Assembly (NCBI RefSeq): GCF_052324685.1
Contig: NC_135222.1
Coordinates: 12,721,873-12,785,872, forward strand
DNA from: Brachyhypopomus gauderio
Taxonomy: Eukaryota; Chordata; Actinopteri; Gymnotiformes; Hypopomidae
Direction: 5' to 3'
Length of the DNA: 64,000 nt
Of this stretch, positions 41,212 to 53,600 are shown piece by piece. How positions within the stretch are numbered: position 1 is the stretch's first letter; the number at the start of each line of letters is the position of its first letter. The notes beneath the pieces are model-generated. The model was given only the letters and a program-made list of their open reading frames with translations. It was not told where the DNA came from and searched no databases. Position numbers and translations under genes: made by a program.

Positions 41212-43680
41212 CTTGCCTGCCGCCCACACTAAACTGTCCCTTTTATTTATAGTCCATGTAGATACATACCATTCACTGACATGAATGTTTTATGGATGTG
41301 TGTACAGGTCATTTCCTGTCAGGCTGTTTGTGATTTATGGGGAATGAGATCACTGTGATTGGTTTTGGGCTTTTGTTTTGAGAACAGGTAAGGGTTGTTC
41401 TCAGGTGAACCAAAACAACCATAAACAATGAAGTCCAATTTTAACGCCATGTACTTATAAAAGAGTGCTAAGCGAAAGTTAGGATTTTGCCTTTTATGTC
41501 CAGTTCTTACAGTTAAGTGGACCGATTCAGTTTATTCAGACTTGGCACAGACTTGATCCTAGATCAGACATTTTGTTGGATAACAAGCATCGCAAATAAA
41601 TAAACAAAAGTGAATAATAATAGATATTGCATAGTCAGCGATCCTAATAGTAAATACCATGTCTGTGTTGTCTTTCCCCACACCTTGCTAAATAACGTTT
41701 TCAGATGCTGATGGTTTTCAGACTTCTTGTACCATACTCAAGTATACAGGACAGTCTGTGGTGGTGTGGGTGTTTTTTATTTTTCTGTGGGATGTTGGGG
41801 GTGTAACCTTGTTTGATGTTTGATCTTAATTCTTTCAGAATTGCTACACATTTCTGCCCTATCAAACAAGGGCACCTCCAATTCCTGCTCCTGGGAAATC
41901 AAGAAGTGGTCAATATATTTCACAAAGCAGGATTTATCTTAGCTTGAGTCATAAGTGAATATTGCACAAGTAGTAATGCTTTTCTCTCCAGTCAGGAGTG
42001 AGCTAGGCTTCTTGTCTAAGTGATCTAACATGTTGAGGAATCCTGCTTTTTCCAGCTCCAGTTCAGTCCTTGTTCAAATAAAGGACTTGGCCTAATCTGA
42101 GAAGGCTGAAAAGTAACGTAGGCGCATGCAAGCAATCAAACCAGCCAATCGGGCTGAGATTATATTCTCGTAATGACAGTTCGATGAAAAGGGGGAGTTT
42201 AGAGTTGCAGATCAGTAACTCTGAGTCCTAGGGACTCGGACAACAATGCCGTAATAGCAGTACAGAGATGTTTACCATTTATAGCCATGTTAATATATAC
42301 TGTTGCGTATATGTTTAGTGTTGGGGACATTTTATTTATCGATATTGGTCAGTTATGAAGTAATAATCTACAGTTTATTGTATGCCTTGCACAGTTGAAG
42401 GTGAGTTACTAGTTGCATTTTGTTTGTATTAGGACATGTTCTGTTTCAACCAATTTGGCATTGTCATTCTTTCAGATGTTGCAAAATTCAAAGTTTAGCT
42501 AGAAAGAATGTTCTAGATCTGTTTCATACAAGGAGCTGCCTCAGGATGTTTTATGGTTAATTCGTACTGTGTCTTGAGATGAAGTTCATTACAAAATATC
42601 ACATTAAGTCCAATTGCTTGAAAGAAATCCACTGTTTGTGGCATTAAGTACCTGTAGACAGCTCATTTACAATTACTTTTAGTCTACTTGTAAAATTACT
42701 GACTTGTGTGGGTGCATCAAAGGTTTTTGCTTCATTACTCTTGATCTCTAAACGCATGCTAATAATCATTGAACCCACACATTGAAACAGGCAGCACAAT
42801 ATGTAAGCTCTGTGCAGCTGGACATAATCTGTCATGACTTTGTTTTGTACCATAATGTAATTTACCGGCTTTACCTGTTTTCATCTGTTCTGCACCTGCC
42901 ATGCAGAATGCGTACAAAAAAAGTTTGCGTACAGCTTTCCTCGTCTGGTTTGTACACGCTCGTGTTCTGGTTGCTTCCTGCATGGCAGTGCCCAGTTTGC
43001 AGTTGTTTTTCCCTTTTTGAGGTGCCGTCTTTTGAGAATAAGGACTGGGTTAAACAGACGAAGGGAAATGACCCCATAAGTGAGGCATACAAATGCCACT
43101 CGTAGACCGTATGTGTGTGTAAGATTACATCACTTTCCCCCCAGAAGATGCCACAAATAATCACAGAAGGACTTAACAGTTTAGTTTAGCTTTTGGTAAG
43201 ATGGTGGTAACCAGCAATGGAAAATTCCATCTATATGTGCATACACTGTAAAGGTCGACAGGCTCTAGTACTAGTACCCCTTCCTACTCCCCTATGATAT
43301 GATGCAAATTTTACTGAGATGAGAGGTCAACATGATTCAAGCATTTGTACCCCTGCCTCTAGATATCCATCATGTTAAAGCAACGTGGACGGCTAAAGCT
43401 TCTTTTTGGAGTCATATTTTCTGAGATAATTTGTGTAATTGTTTTGCTCCTGCTTTTCACTGCTTTCTGACCTATAAAAGGCACATCAGTTACCAAAGCT
43501 ATTCAGTTGATCTTTTTCTTTCACTCTGATGGAATGACTGCAGCCTTTGGCGTAACATGCTGCCGCAAAACAAGATCATGTTTATTATGAATTAAGTTGA
43601 ACATTGAAGGAATGGTCATTTGTGTTAATCTGTAAGATTTAAAAGAACCCAGATGACAAAGTAGTGAAGCTTTGGTGCAT
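41212..43680 (+). other. retreg2 3' UTR and intergenic DNA
   Basis: AATAAA motifs at 41595-41600 and 42077-42082 are candidate poly(A) signals. I see no coding exon or recognisable transposon end in the remainder. Confidence 0.45.
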
Positions 43681-43689
43681 CTACAGTTG

Positions 43690-44400
43690 TGCCTTCCTCA
43701 TCCTCTTCCTCAGCTGTGTCGTCATGGTGCAGTTGGTACCCGGATATCGGGTTGTTCATGATGCCCGAAACTCCATCCCGTCCATGTGCCGTGAACCGCT
43801 CGGAGAACATGGTGGCGAACTGGTCGTTCTGTTGAGATGAAGGTGGCGGCCATCTTAAGGCTTCAGGGAGGGATGTTGCATACAGTTGTCTTCACAGCGT
43901 TGCAGGGTACAGCCCAGCATGAAGGAGTACAGGAGGGGCATGGGCAGTGTTGATGGCACCTTGCTCAGGTCCACGTTGAGCTGCCCAGGGAAGCAGATGG
44001 AGATGTTGACACCTCTCATGAACTTTACCACGGTAAGCTTCAGCATGGAGAATCAGACACCATGCACGGCCTTGTCAGCAGGAAAGATCTCCGGTGTGTT
44101 CTCCACCAGCACGGAAGATCTCTACTTTGTTCTCCACCAGCACAGAACATCTCCACTGTGTTCACCAGCATGGAAGTTCTCCACTGTGTTCTTCACCAGC
44201 ACAGAACATCTCCCATTCTCCACCAGCTGGCGCATGGATGAGGTATGAGACCTTTGGTGACTGCACCCATGCTGGAGTTGGTGAGGCCATCATGGCACCC
44301 CAAGGATCCTCTCTGCCCCCATCCAGTGGGCCTTCAGTACTGAGACCTACAGCTCTGCTCTCTGTGTACTTCCATAAGCCCAGTTAGTGCCTCTGGTACA
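43690..44400 (-). pseudogene. Beta-tubulin processed pseudogene
   Basis: On the minus strand, decayed beta-tubulin text runs in order without introns. TNWAYGSTQRAEL is near 44390 (family NNWAKGHYTEGAEL). SPKVS and RQLVEN are near 44230. FSMLKLT and ICFPGQLNVDL are near 44050-43970. VKTTVCNIPP and LKMAATFIS are near 43880-43840. FATMFSERFT is near 43810, then DTAEEEDEEGT, an acidic tubulin tail, near 43710. Frameshifts and stops are frequent. Lack of introns suggests retroposition. A local repeat expanded within it (44085-44225). Confidence 0.75.
44085..44225. repeat. Minisatellite inside the tubulin pseudogene
   Basis: The block TTCTCCACCAGCACAGAACATC, with variants, recurs about five times at 25-35 bp spacing. 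It arose within the coding segment around the LVEN codons of the pseudogene. Confidence 0.8.
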
Positions 44401-44839
44401 TCACCCTGAAGTCACAAACCAGTTATGATAATAATGTTCTAATGTATGATTATTTCTTTTGAAACGCCAAATCCAGCACTTGCTGTCATGGCATTATTTG
44501 CCATCTTGTGTAAAGCCACAATTTTGAGTATAACATTGGATTTACTATTCTAAAATATCACTTTCAAGTGTCTGATTAGAAGCTTTTTGACTATTAAATG
44601 AAGTAAATTATGGCATTGACAAGTGTGACAATACATTTGATATTTTTAACACAAAATATTTACATTATCACAAATTCATACAGCAACTTCTGGATCTACT
44701 CTATTACCAATTTTTGAATAAACTAAAATCTAGATCTCATTTATTTATTCAGATTAGTTTTGGAAGAAACATGATTTTTCACAGTAATACTGAAGTGTAA
44801 GTGTTTTTCAAAGTCATATACTTCATTCCCAGGGAGCGA

Positions 44840-44948
<109 letters not shown>

Positions 44949-44953
44949 CACAT

Positions 44954-45500
44954 ACAGGGGTTGGACAATGACACTGAAACACCTATCTAACCATGCCTAA
45001 ATTGGACCAACCTGGTGGCCAATCTTTATTAATTGCACATTGCAACAGTAAGAGTAGAGTGTGAAGGTTCAAAATATTGCAATGCACACAACATTATGGG
45101 TGAAAAGAGGACAAATTGTTGGTGCACGTCTTGCTGGCATATCTGTGACCAAGATAGCAAATCTTTGTGATGTATCAAGAGCCACGTTATCCAGGGTAAT
45201 GTCAGCATACCACCAAGAAGGATGAATTACATCTAACAGGATTAACTGTGGATGCAAGAGGAAGCTGTCTGAAAGGGATGTTCGGGTGCTAACCTGGATT
45301 GTATCCATAAAACAAAACCACGGCTGCCCAAATAATGGCAGAATTAAATGTGCACCTCAACTCTCCTGTTTCTAACAAAACTGTCTGTCGGTAGCTCCAC
45401 AGGGTCAATATACACGGCCGGGCTGCTATAGCCAAACCTTTGGTCACTCGGGGTAATGCCAAATGTTGGTTTCAATGGTGCAAGAAGTGCAAATTTTGCA
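44954..45500 (+). mobile_element. Truncated Tc1-like element, N-terminal half only
   Basis: It starts ACAGGGGTTGGACAATGACA, a common fish Tc1 terminus. The following decayed frame reads GEKRGQIVGARLAGISVTKI and LCDVSRATLSRVMSAYH, the helix-turn-helix of a Tc1 transposase. Stops follow (after HQEG, near 45225) and the similarity ends near 45500 before any catalytic motif. No right-hand repeat is seen. Confidence 0.7.
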
Positions 45501-46320
45501 AAAAAAACACACACACACATGCATGGAGGTCAGAAAGAAAAAGCCTTTCAGTTCTGTGAGCATATCAAATAAACTCTACTAAACTACTAAACTCTACTAC
45601 ATTAAACTCTATTACTCCACTATATCTATTCTTTTGGGGGAGGGGCTTGTAATTGAGACGGAGATCTCAGCAAAGGAGGGAGGGATTGGGAATCCACTTT
45701 ATCAACTAAAATACATGAAATTAAAGTGTTCAATGATGCTTTTAAGTAAAAGCAATTAAATGTTATGTGACTCATCCACCACCATGGAAACTGTTTATAA
45801 TGAAAAATGAAAACCAGTAAACCTTATATCTAGCATGCTAACTAAATTATTCATGCAACACATTATACAGCAAATGTTTACAAAGCTTTACAATTGAAAG
45901 TCCAGAAAAAAGCTTTGAAGGAGCAAGACAAAATCTTTCCCACCCCCAACGTTTCTACTCAGAGTTTTTGAAGGGATTTTTGGATTTCTGGAATCCTGGA
46001 ACGTAAATGGTGAAATTCTAAATGATTGAAAAACAGCCTTGTTGAATATAAACATGCCCTCGATACAGCAAAATCGTCATACATTTCACCTTTAATAACA
46101 AAACAAAAACAAGATTCCTATTTAAAACAAATCTCAAATCTAACTAGGAATCATGTCCAGATCAAATCCCTAATTCCAGCAGTAATAACTTCATAAAGTT
46201 CTCTAATGGTAAGATTGATAATATTAGGAGAAAAATTAGTCATGCTATCTCAGACCTTGTCAATCTGCAGATGCACTATGGCTGCTGTTCTGTCAACTCT
46301 GATGCTCTTTTAGAGTTCTT
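45500..46320. other. Intergenic, nothing recognised
   Basis: A+T-rich sequence without a convincing open frame, inverted repeat or RNA gene. Confidence 0.4.
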
Positions 46321-47125
46321 TTAGGGAACAAATCTGCTGTAAGAACCTTCAGTTATGGAATTGTCTTCCAGCTCCAATCCGAGATTCTGACAGTTCCAAT
46401 CTTTAAATCTAGATTTAAGACTCACATATTTAATCAAGCTTTCAGTTAATATTCTACATATGAAGGTGTGGAGCTTGGGGGCCCCCGGTCATCGAGTCTT
46501 CTGGTAATCTGAGATGTTGATGCTGTCATCCATACACGTCATGCATTCATTCTAGTTGTGATAATGATTTGGGTGGACAGCAATGTCTCAGTGACCCTTA
46601 TGACTGTGGTCTCCTCCTGGCCCCTCCCTGTAGTTATACCTGCCAGAGCCACATGCTAATCACTGGCACGTGTAACATATGCACGGATGTTTAATTTGAT
46701 GTTTACATAGTTAATCTATATTATGTATCCAGGTTACATGCTTCTACAAAGACAATTCCATAAAAGCACCTAGAAGATTGTCTTGCTTGCCAGTGGATGT
46801 GCCAATGCTGCCAGTGGACACGCTGATGCTAACTCCTACATGAGGCTCAACATCCACATTGGAGGGACTGACTGTTCAGCCTAAAAATAGAATTATATGT
46901 ATGGGCTTCTACTAGCTGGGCCACCCAATGGAGGATGGGTTCCCTTTTGAGTCTTGGTCCTCTCAAGGTTTCTTCCTAATCCCTGCCTAGGTAGTTTTCC
47001 CTTGCCACTGTCTCCACTGGCTTACTCATTAGGGATCTGTACCCATGTGCTTGTAAGGCTGCTTTGTGAGAACATGTGTTGTAAAAAGCGCTAGATAAAA
47101 AATGTTGACTTTGATTTTGACAAAT
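46320..47125 (+). mobile_element. LINE 3' end (L2/Rex1-like)
   Basis: A fragment reads IVFQLQSEILTVPIFKSRFK then THIFNQAFS, the usual C-terminus of fish L2/Rex1-type polyproteins. A 3' UTR with GATGGGTTCCCTTTTGAGTC, CTCTCAAGGTTTCTTCC and TTGTAAAAAGCGCTAGATAA follows. The 5' part is missing. Confidence 0.65.
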
Positions 47126-47612
47126 GGAATCCACTCTACACTGGTCAGCTCAGTTCAAGTTCTACACTGGCTTTTGTGCTCACCTTTGCACCTTTCTGCA
47201 TCTAAAAAAGAACTCTAAAAAAGAACCTCATACACAAAATAATTTTTTGTCATGTGAAGTTCATACATTAAGAAACGTCTTATTCTCCATATACTAGTGT
47301 ATCAGTATACTGTTATCCATCAATGATAATACACAGTAACTGAGAAAATTAACAGGAAATTAATTATTCCATTAATGATTAATGACACAAAATAAAGTAA
47401 ACCAATGAAACAATTCACTTGCATAGTGTAGGATACAAAACCTCAGCAAGGGTTTCACATTTTCATAAAGAAAAGAATGAACACATATTACAATTATATA
47501 TAAGAATTGTAACTTATATTTAAGAAATGTTCAAAATTGTATTTAAATGCCTAGAAGTTTCTGCTTCTTTAAAAAGTCTTAGACATTTTGTCTGGTCAGT
47601 TTTATATCACTT

Positions 47613-50600
47613 TCAGGTTACTGGATCGTTCTTCCGTATTCCATCTGCAGTGTCTTTCTCCTAGCAGACCAAAAGAAAGTTAAGAGTTAAGAAAATTATG
47701 AGAGTTCTCATTAGTGTTGATGAATGATTTTTACTGTTAGCGTCTTTTCCAAGTACTCACAACCATGAGCTCGTTAATAGCGACATCCAGTTTACTCTTC
47801 AGCTCGCTGTCGATGGTAATGTCAGAGCGCACAGACCAGGTCCCATGGCAGATGCTGACGGGCACAGAGAAGACCAGGCCCACAGGAACACCGAAGAGCC
47901 CTGGAGAACCAGATGGGTCAGAAATGAGGAGTGAAAAACTGAGATGAGATACCAAAGCACAGACCTATATAAGAGGGTAGGGACCTTGAGCTTTGTGATG
48001 GAGGCAATGGTGAAAATTAGGATTAGGGCAAGTTATTCTTCCAAACTGTGAACTTTTTCCAGATGGTGAGTCTCTTCATATTAGAGACTAGGTGGTATAT
48101 TCCGCCGAATCGGTGCCATTTCCGTCCCCAGGCAATTACATGTATAAATGGGCACAAACAATTACTGTAAAATACATTTTATTATAATTCATAATGACTT
48201 GTACATTGGCATAATGGCAAATTTAAGGTATATAATTAAAAACATTAATAAAAACAACCTAGAACACTGAAAAAAGACCATTTGTTAGATGTCCCCACTC
48301 TCTAACTATACACTTTACCATGGAATATCATTATTAAAATTCTACAGAGATTTTTTTTTTGCATTGTTGTATGACTCCATATCCCATCTATACTTTAAAC
48401 ATATTTTTTTTCATAAGAAATCCTGAATATTTAAGTTAAAATACACATTTTAGTTGTGTCCCTAGGTTTTCACTCAGTCCTGTTACCAGATCACATTACC
48501 CCATCTGAAAAATTTGGAAAGTTCCACACATCACATGTTCAACAGGAAATTGCATCAGTTGGATTTTTTGAAGGTCATGGGAAGACCAAAAGTAAGTTTT
48601 CTCCTTGTCTTTTTCTGTAAATTTGATCATATTGTAACTATGACTGAGGAGATCAATCTTAATGTGATGTCCTGTTACCTAAATTAATTCTTAGATATAA
48701 TTTGTTTATTTTTAAAATACACATTTTGGGAAAATCACTCGAATGTGCTCACTGTCCTCATGCTATTACTAAAGCCACGATGTAGCTATATTTCATGTTT
48801 TTGCTAATTCTATGCTAAAAACTCTGTCCTGTTACTTTCAGTCCTGTTACTGAGTGCCTGTAACAGGAGTGAGTAGAGGCCTCTGGTTTATTGATTTATT
48901 ATTGCGAATATTACATACATTATGTAATACTATTTAGTGTTTTTAAAGGTTTTACATGAAATTAGTTAGATTCAGTTTCACAATGTGGATGCCATACTCA
49001 CAGGGTGCCAATCCACCACTAAGTGCTGCAGAAAAGCAGCGATGCTATTGTGCTTGACGTGATGCTGACCCAGAGAGGAGAGAAAGATATTTAGAGAAGG
49101 AACGAGAAAAATACAGGGAAGACCTAGAATCAGGCAGGAAGAAAAAAATCAATAACCTAAGTGATAGAGGAAAGCGCAGACAAGGCAAAAAGTGGAGGGA
49201 AACATATCATAGAATCAAGGACAGGAAAGATGCTCTACAACATCTCATCACCCCTCCACACAGTCCCCAGATATCACCAGCACAAGCTGGACATCCACAA
49301 CCAACCACTTCCACATGCAGTTTATGCAATGCATCAAGTGCCCAAGAAAATGTGCAAGGGAGGCTATAGGGCAGGGGTACTCAACTGGCGGACCGCGGTC
49401 CGGATCCGGACCCGAACGCAGTCCTGATTAACTGGATACGGACCAAAACAAAACCGTAGCATTTATTTCAGGGCTATTGAAAAAACACTCCGTCACGATC
49501 GTGTGTTACGTTCGCCACCCCCGCACAACAACTTACGTTCGCCTCCAACATCTCCATCCCCCCCAACAACTTACGTTCGCCACCCCCGCCCGCACCGGAC
49601 CTCGGGTCACAGGTATCTGCCAAAATTGGACCGCGGACAAATTTAGTTGAGTACGCCTGCTATAGGGCAAGTGTGTATATTTGTTGGAATGTGAAAATGT
49701 TGTGCATAGTGTTGCAAACATTGAAGGCAGAAATGTCAAGCAGAACTAGACTTCAGTTGTCAATAAAATGGTGTTACCTAGCAACAACCACATTTTAGAA
49801 TGTTTTGGAGATGCCCAATGATGTTCCACCAATTTCATCTGTGAGTGACCGGCAGACAAGGCACAGGGTCTGGTTCAACTAGGATGCAAAGAAGTAGTGG
49901 TGTTTATTTAATCCCCATATAGAGGCAAGAAAACTATTTACAGGAACAACCTAAGACATACAAAAATAACTAAATGTGATAGTTCACAAAAGACTCAAAT
50001 CAATTGTCAGTTCAATCATCAAGATACTTGCTACTTTTAGCATTACCTGCTCTGACCTGCGCTACTTTTAGCATTACCTGCTCTTCCCAAACAATTCACA
50101 TCAGGCCTTTTATAGTCCTACCCCAGAGTGGTGTGATGTCACTTCCTGTATTTTTGGCGGGAAATCCAACCAATAAATCATATGTGTCTTCAATTGGTTA
50201 TTAATTTAGAATATCATGAAACCAATGTCCATACTTGTGGTGGAGGGCAGCTCCATCACACCATCCACCATGAGGATGCATCAGGCAGTGACCATAGCCC
50301 GAGGAGAACTGACATACAGGGATGTCAGCTGCATGTGCACAGCCAAACAAAACCTGACCTGTGACTGCTTTAATGCAAAGCATTTCAAATTCAGTCATCG
50401 GACATTGGAAGCCATGGAAGTTCAGTGGCAAAGTCCTGAAGTTGTTGGCAAATGGTGTGTTGTTAAGTACGAGAGTGACCTATACCTGGGCATCATCATA
50501 GATACAAGTGAAACACATGTTGAGATCCGTTGCATGCAAAAAAATAGGGGTCAACAGGTTTTTCTGGCCAGCACGTGAAGACGTGCTTTGGTACTTTTTT

Positions 50601-53600
50601 GAGGATGTTTTGTGTATTATCCCACCCCGGAGGCCAGTCACAGGTCGCTATATGGAAATTAAAAAAGAACTCTGGGCCAGATTAGAGAAGATGTCTTAGA
50701 AAAGGCCAGAGAAGTTCACACACACACATGGCACATGTCCCTGTTACTCAGTGTTCATTCCTGTTATCCAATCTTCATTCCTGTTACTTGATTATTCTTT
50801 AAAAAAATATAAAAGATAAACCACTTTTTTCCAATTATGTTTGGTCCATCATTTATCTATTTGTTTAATAAATTACATGATATAAAAAAATATTAATTTT
50901 AGGTTTGAGTCTTCTTGAAAAGATAAAAATGGCTTTGCATCTTTTCCAAAAATATAACATGTGTGCATATATAGTGATGTTTTAGTCATAAATATAAATT
51001 ATTTGAACATGTAGTCAACCATTTCTTTAAAATAAACACTTTCTTGAGGGAAAATCGAAGAAATTAGCTGGCATTCTTTTAAACAGGCTTTTTAAATGTC
51101 ACACAAGTTTTGGTAACAGGACTGAGAAAAATGTAACCATCTTCAGGTTAGAAACCTTGTAAAAAATAAAATACAGATGTCTGAGATTGAACAATACATG
51201 TTTTGAATAGTTAAATATATGTGTTATTAGATCCAGACTTAAAAAAAGATACAAAATTAAGTTTCATTTGGAAGAGTTCCAACATGCAAATGGCACCCAT
51301 TCGGTGGAATGACCCAGGTGCTGTCTCTGAGTACAGCCAAAATATATCATGAGTACATTATTAAATAGGAAGTTTATAAAGAAGTGTATACATACACTCC
51401 TCTAGCTGATCAGAAGGAGGCACTAAAGTACCAGGATGGCCGAGTGGTTAAGGCGTTGGACTTAAGATCCAATGGACACATGTCCTCGTGGGTTCGAACC
51501 CCACTCCTGGTAGGTGTTACCACAAACTGAAAGTTGACACCTAAAATGTTATTTAAGTGCTCGATTTAAGTGAGTGTGTCTAGAAATGATGTTCTCGTGA
51601 AAGGCAAAAATATTACAATGTTACTCTTTCAGACAGATGAAGATATACATGCTCATCAATATATACTGAGTGACAGACTATAATACAACTAACTTATGAG
51701 AAACACCAAAGATTTGATGATCAAATTAAATGACATGTTTGTAATTAATTCTTTTTTAAGTATATTAAAAGAAATTCAGACATCCTACTACCTACTGTCA
51801 AAAAAAGAAATACAGAAATATGTCAATTGAAAGCAACATTTTAAAAGACCTGTCACAGGCAAAGTGCACAATTTTTGCCTCTATACAAAATGTAATAATG
51901 TACCGCCAATGCTACATGGCAAACACATAAAACCCAATGTAAACAAATAACACCCAGTGTAAACACATTAAGGAGTAATTTGACTTTGCATTGCCCTAGC
52001 CTTTGGTGGACCATGTCTGTGCCTCTGACAATGACCAGGTTCTCATGGAGAAAGGCTTTAGTGCTAACTGATGGCTGAGTAGTTAAACATTGTACTTAAG
52101 CTCAAACACATACATAGTATCAGGGGTTTGAGCCCCACTCCTGGTAAATTGTGCCCTTTAAGCAAATCAGGTATTACCTGATGGCACTTTAAGCAACAAC
52201 TGTTGACACACTTGGTTTGTCATTTGCTTATGTGTGTAAGCAGGTTTACCTGTACTGACCACGCCCAGAGAGAAAATCTCCTGAGGTGAGGGGCTGTTAT
52301 ACCACGCATGCAGCACAGAGACAATGCTCCGACTCGCTGAAATGGCTGCTGGCTTCTTAATCCTGAGGGCAATGGCGCTGTGACGAGAGGCCACCAGAGT
52401 GGGGAAATCATCCTTCAGCCACTTTCTTCAAACAAAGATGACAAAGATTATTGGGATGAAGATTAAAAGATATGGAAGGCTTATAGCAGTGGGTTTGGAA
52501 AGTGTGCTTATGAATCTAACCAGGTCTAACCAGGTGGGCAGAGTCGGACTGGTCGGATATATCCAGCTTGTTAGTTTTTACCAAGGAGATAATTTGACAT
52601 TTCCAACTGTTTGTTGGATTTATGGTAGTATTTATTATTATTATTTTTGGCTGTCTAGTTGCACACAGAGCTCATATTCATAACATCCATAAAGCTGCAT
52701 TGTGACAATGCATATTGTAAAAAGAGCTACATAAATTAATTTGACTTTGGCAATAAAAATGTCCCTAAGGCCATGAGGATGAAACACAGAAGCTAAAATT
52801 GAGAGAAAATGAGAGAAACTGAGAGAAAACAAGGCTCAGAATAGCACCTCATTCTCCTCTACCTGACACTGGATGGCAAACTAAAACATATTACCTCACA
52901 CACAGCGTAATACTATTAATGTTTTGCACCTCTCTGGCCTCACACTTAAAAAGTAGCTTGCAATCAGTAGGTAAGGTCTTCACAAGGGGATGCTATCAGC
53001 ACTTAAATAAGGTGTCAATGTAAAAGCAATGCTTTCCTTCAAAGCCAGTTACTCATATCCTTTCTTTTTAATATAAAAATATATAAGAAAACAATACAAA
53101 TTTAGTAGTCATTGTTCAACATCAACTCAGGGTAGTTTTTCAAGGGAGTTTTTCAAAATAAAAACGAATTTTTATGCAATCGAAATCTATCGAAACCAAA
53201 CCCAGACTTTCATATAATCAATTCAGTTTATGTCCACCTACCTAAGATCTGTGCAATGCATTATAAATTTCAAGATACCCTAAATGCAGCACTGCACTGA
53301 GAACAAAATTTTAATTAAAAAGATTATAACAAATTACAATCATATTATTAATTTCAATTAAACAATTATAAAGTAATCTTGTTTTTATTCATATATCAGT
53401 AATAAATCCAAACTAAAATGGGAAATGTTCTTGCTTCTGGTCACAAAAGATTCAACCTGATTTAATGGGTTTTTAAATGGGACAGAAATGATCATTTCTT
53501 CACTGTGAACTTACCGATCATGAACCATCTCCAGGACCGGCCGAGAGAAACCTGCAGGTCCGCAGATGGCCCCCTTATGTCTGAACACTTTTGCCTTCTG

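Larger units (their letters stand above)
48099..51310. mobile_element. TIR-bounded DNA transposon of unassigned family
   Basis: The 26-bp ends match at 22 positions. The left end at 48099 starts ATTCCGCCGAATCGGTGCCA. The right end, read inward from 51310, starts ATTCCACCGAATGGGTGCCA. The interior carries damaged plus-strand coding segments at 49010-49370 and 50216-50699. The octamer CCTGTTAC and close variants recur about eight times in the element (for example 48479, 48671, 48826, 48840, 50741, 50777, and inverted at 51114). No target-site duplication is obvious. A hAT MITE is inserted at 49372-49659. The element lies in the mdh1b intron between 47900 and 52250. Confidence 0.65.
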
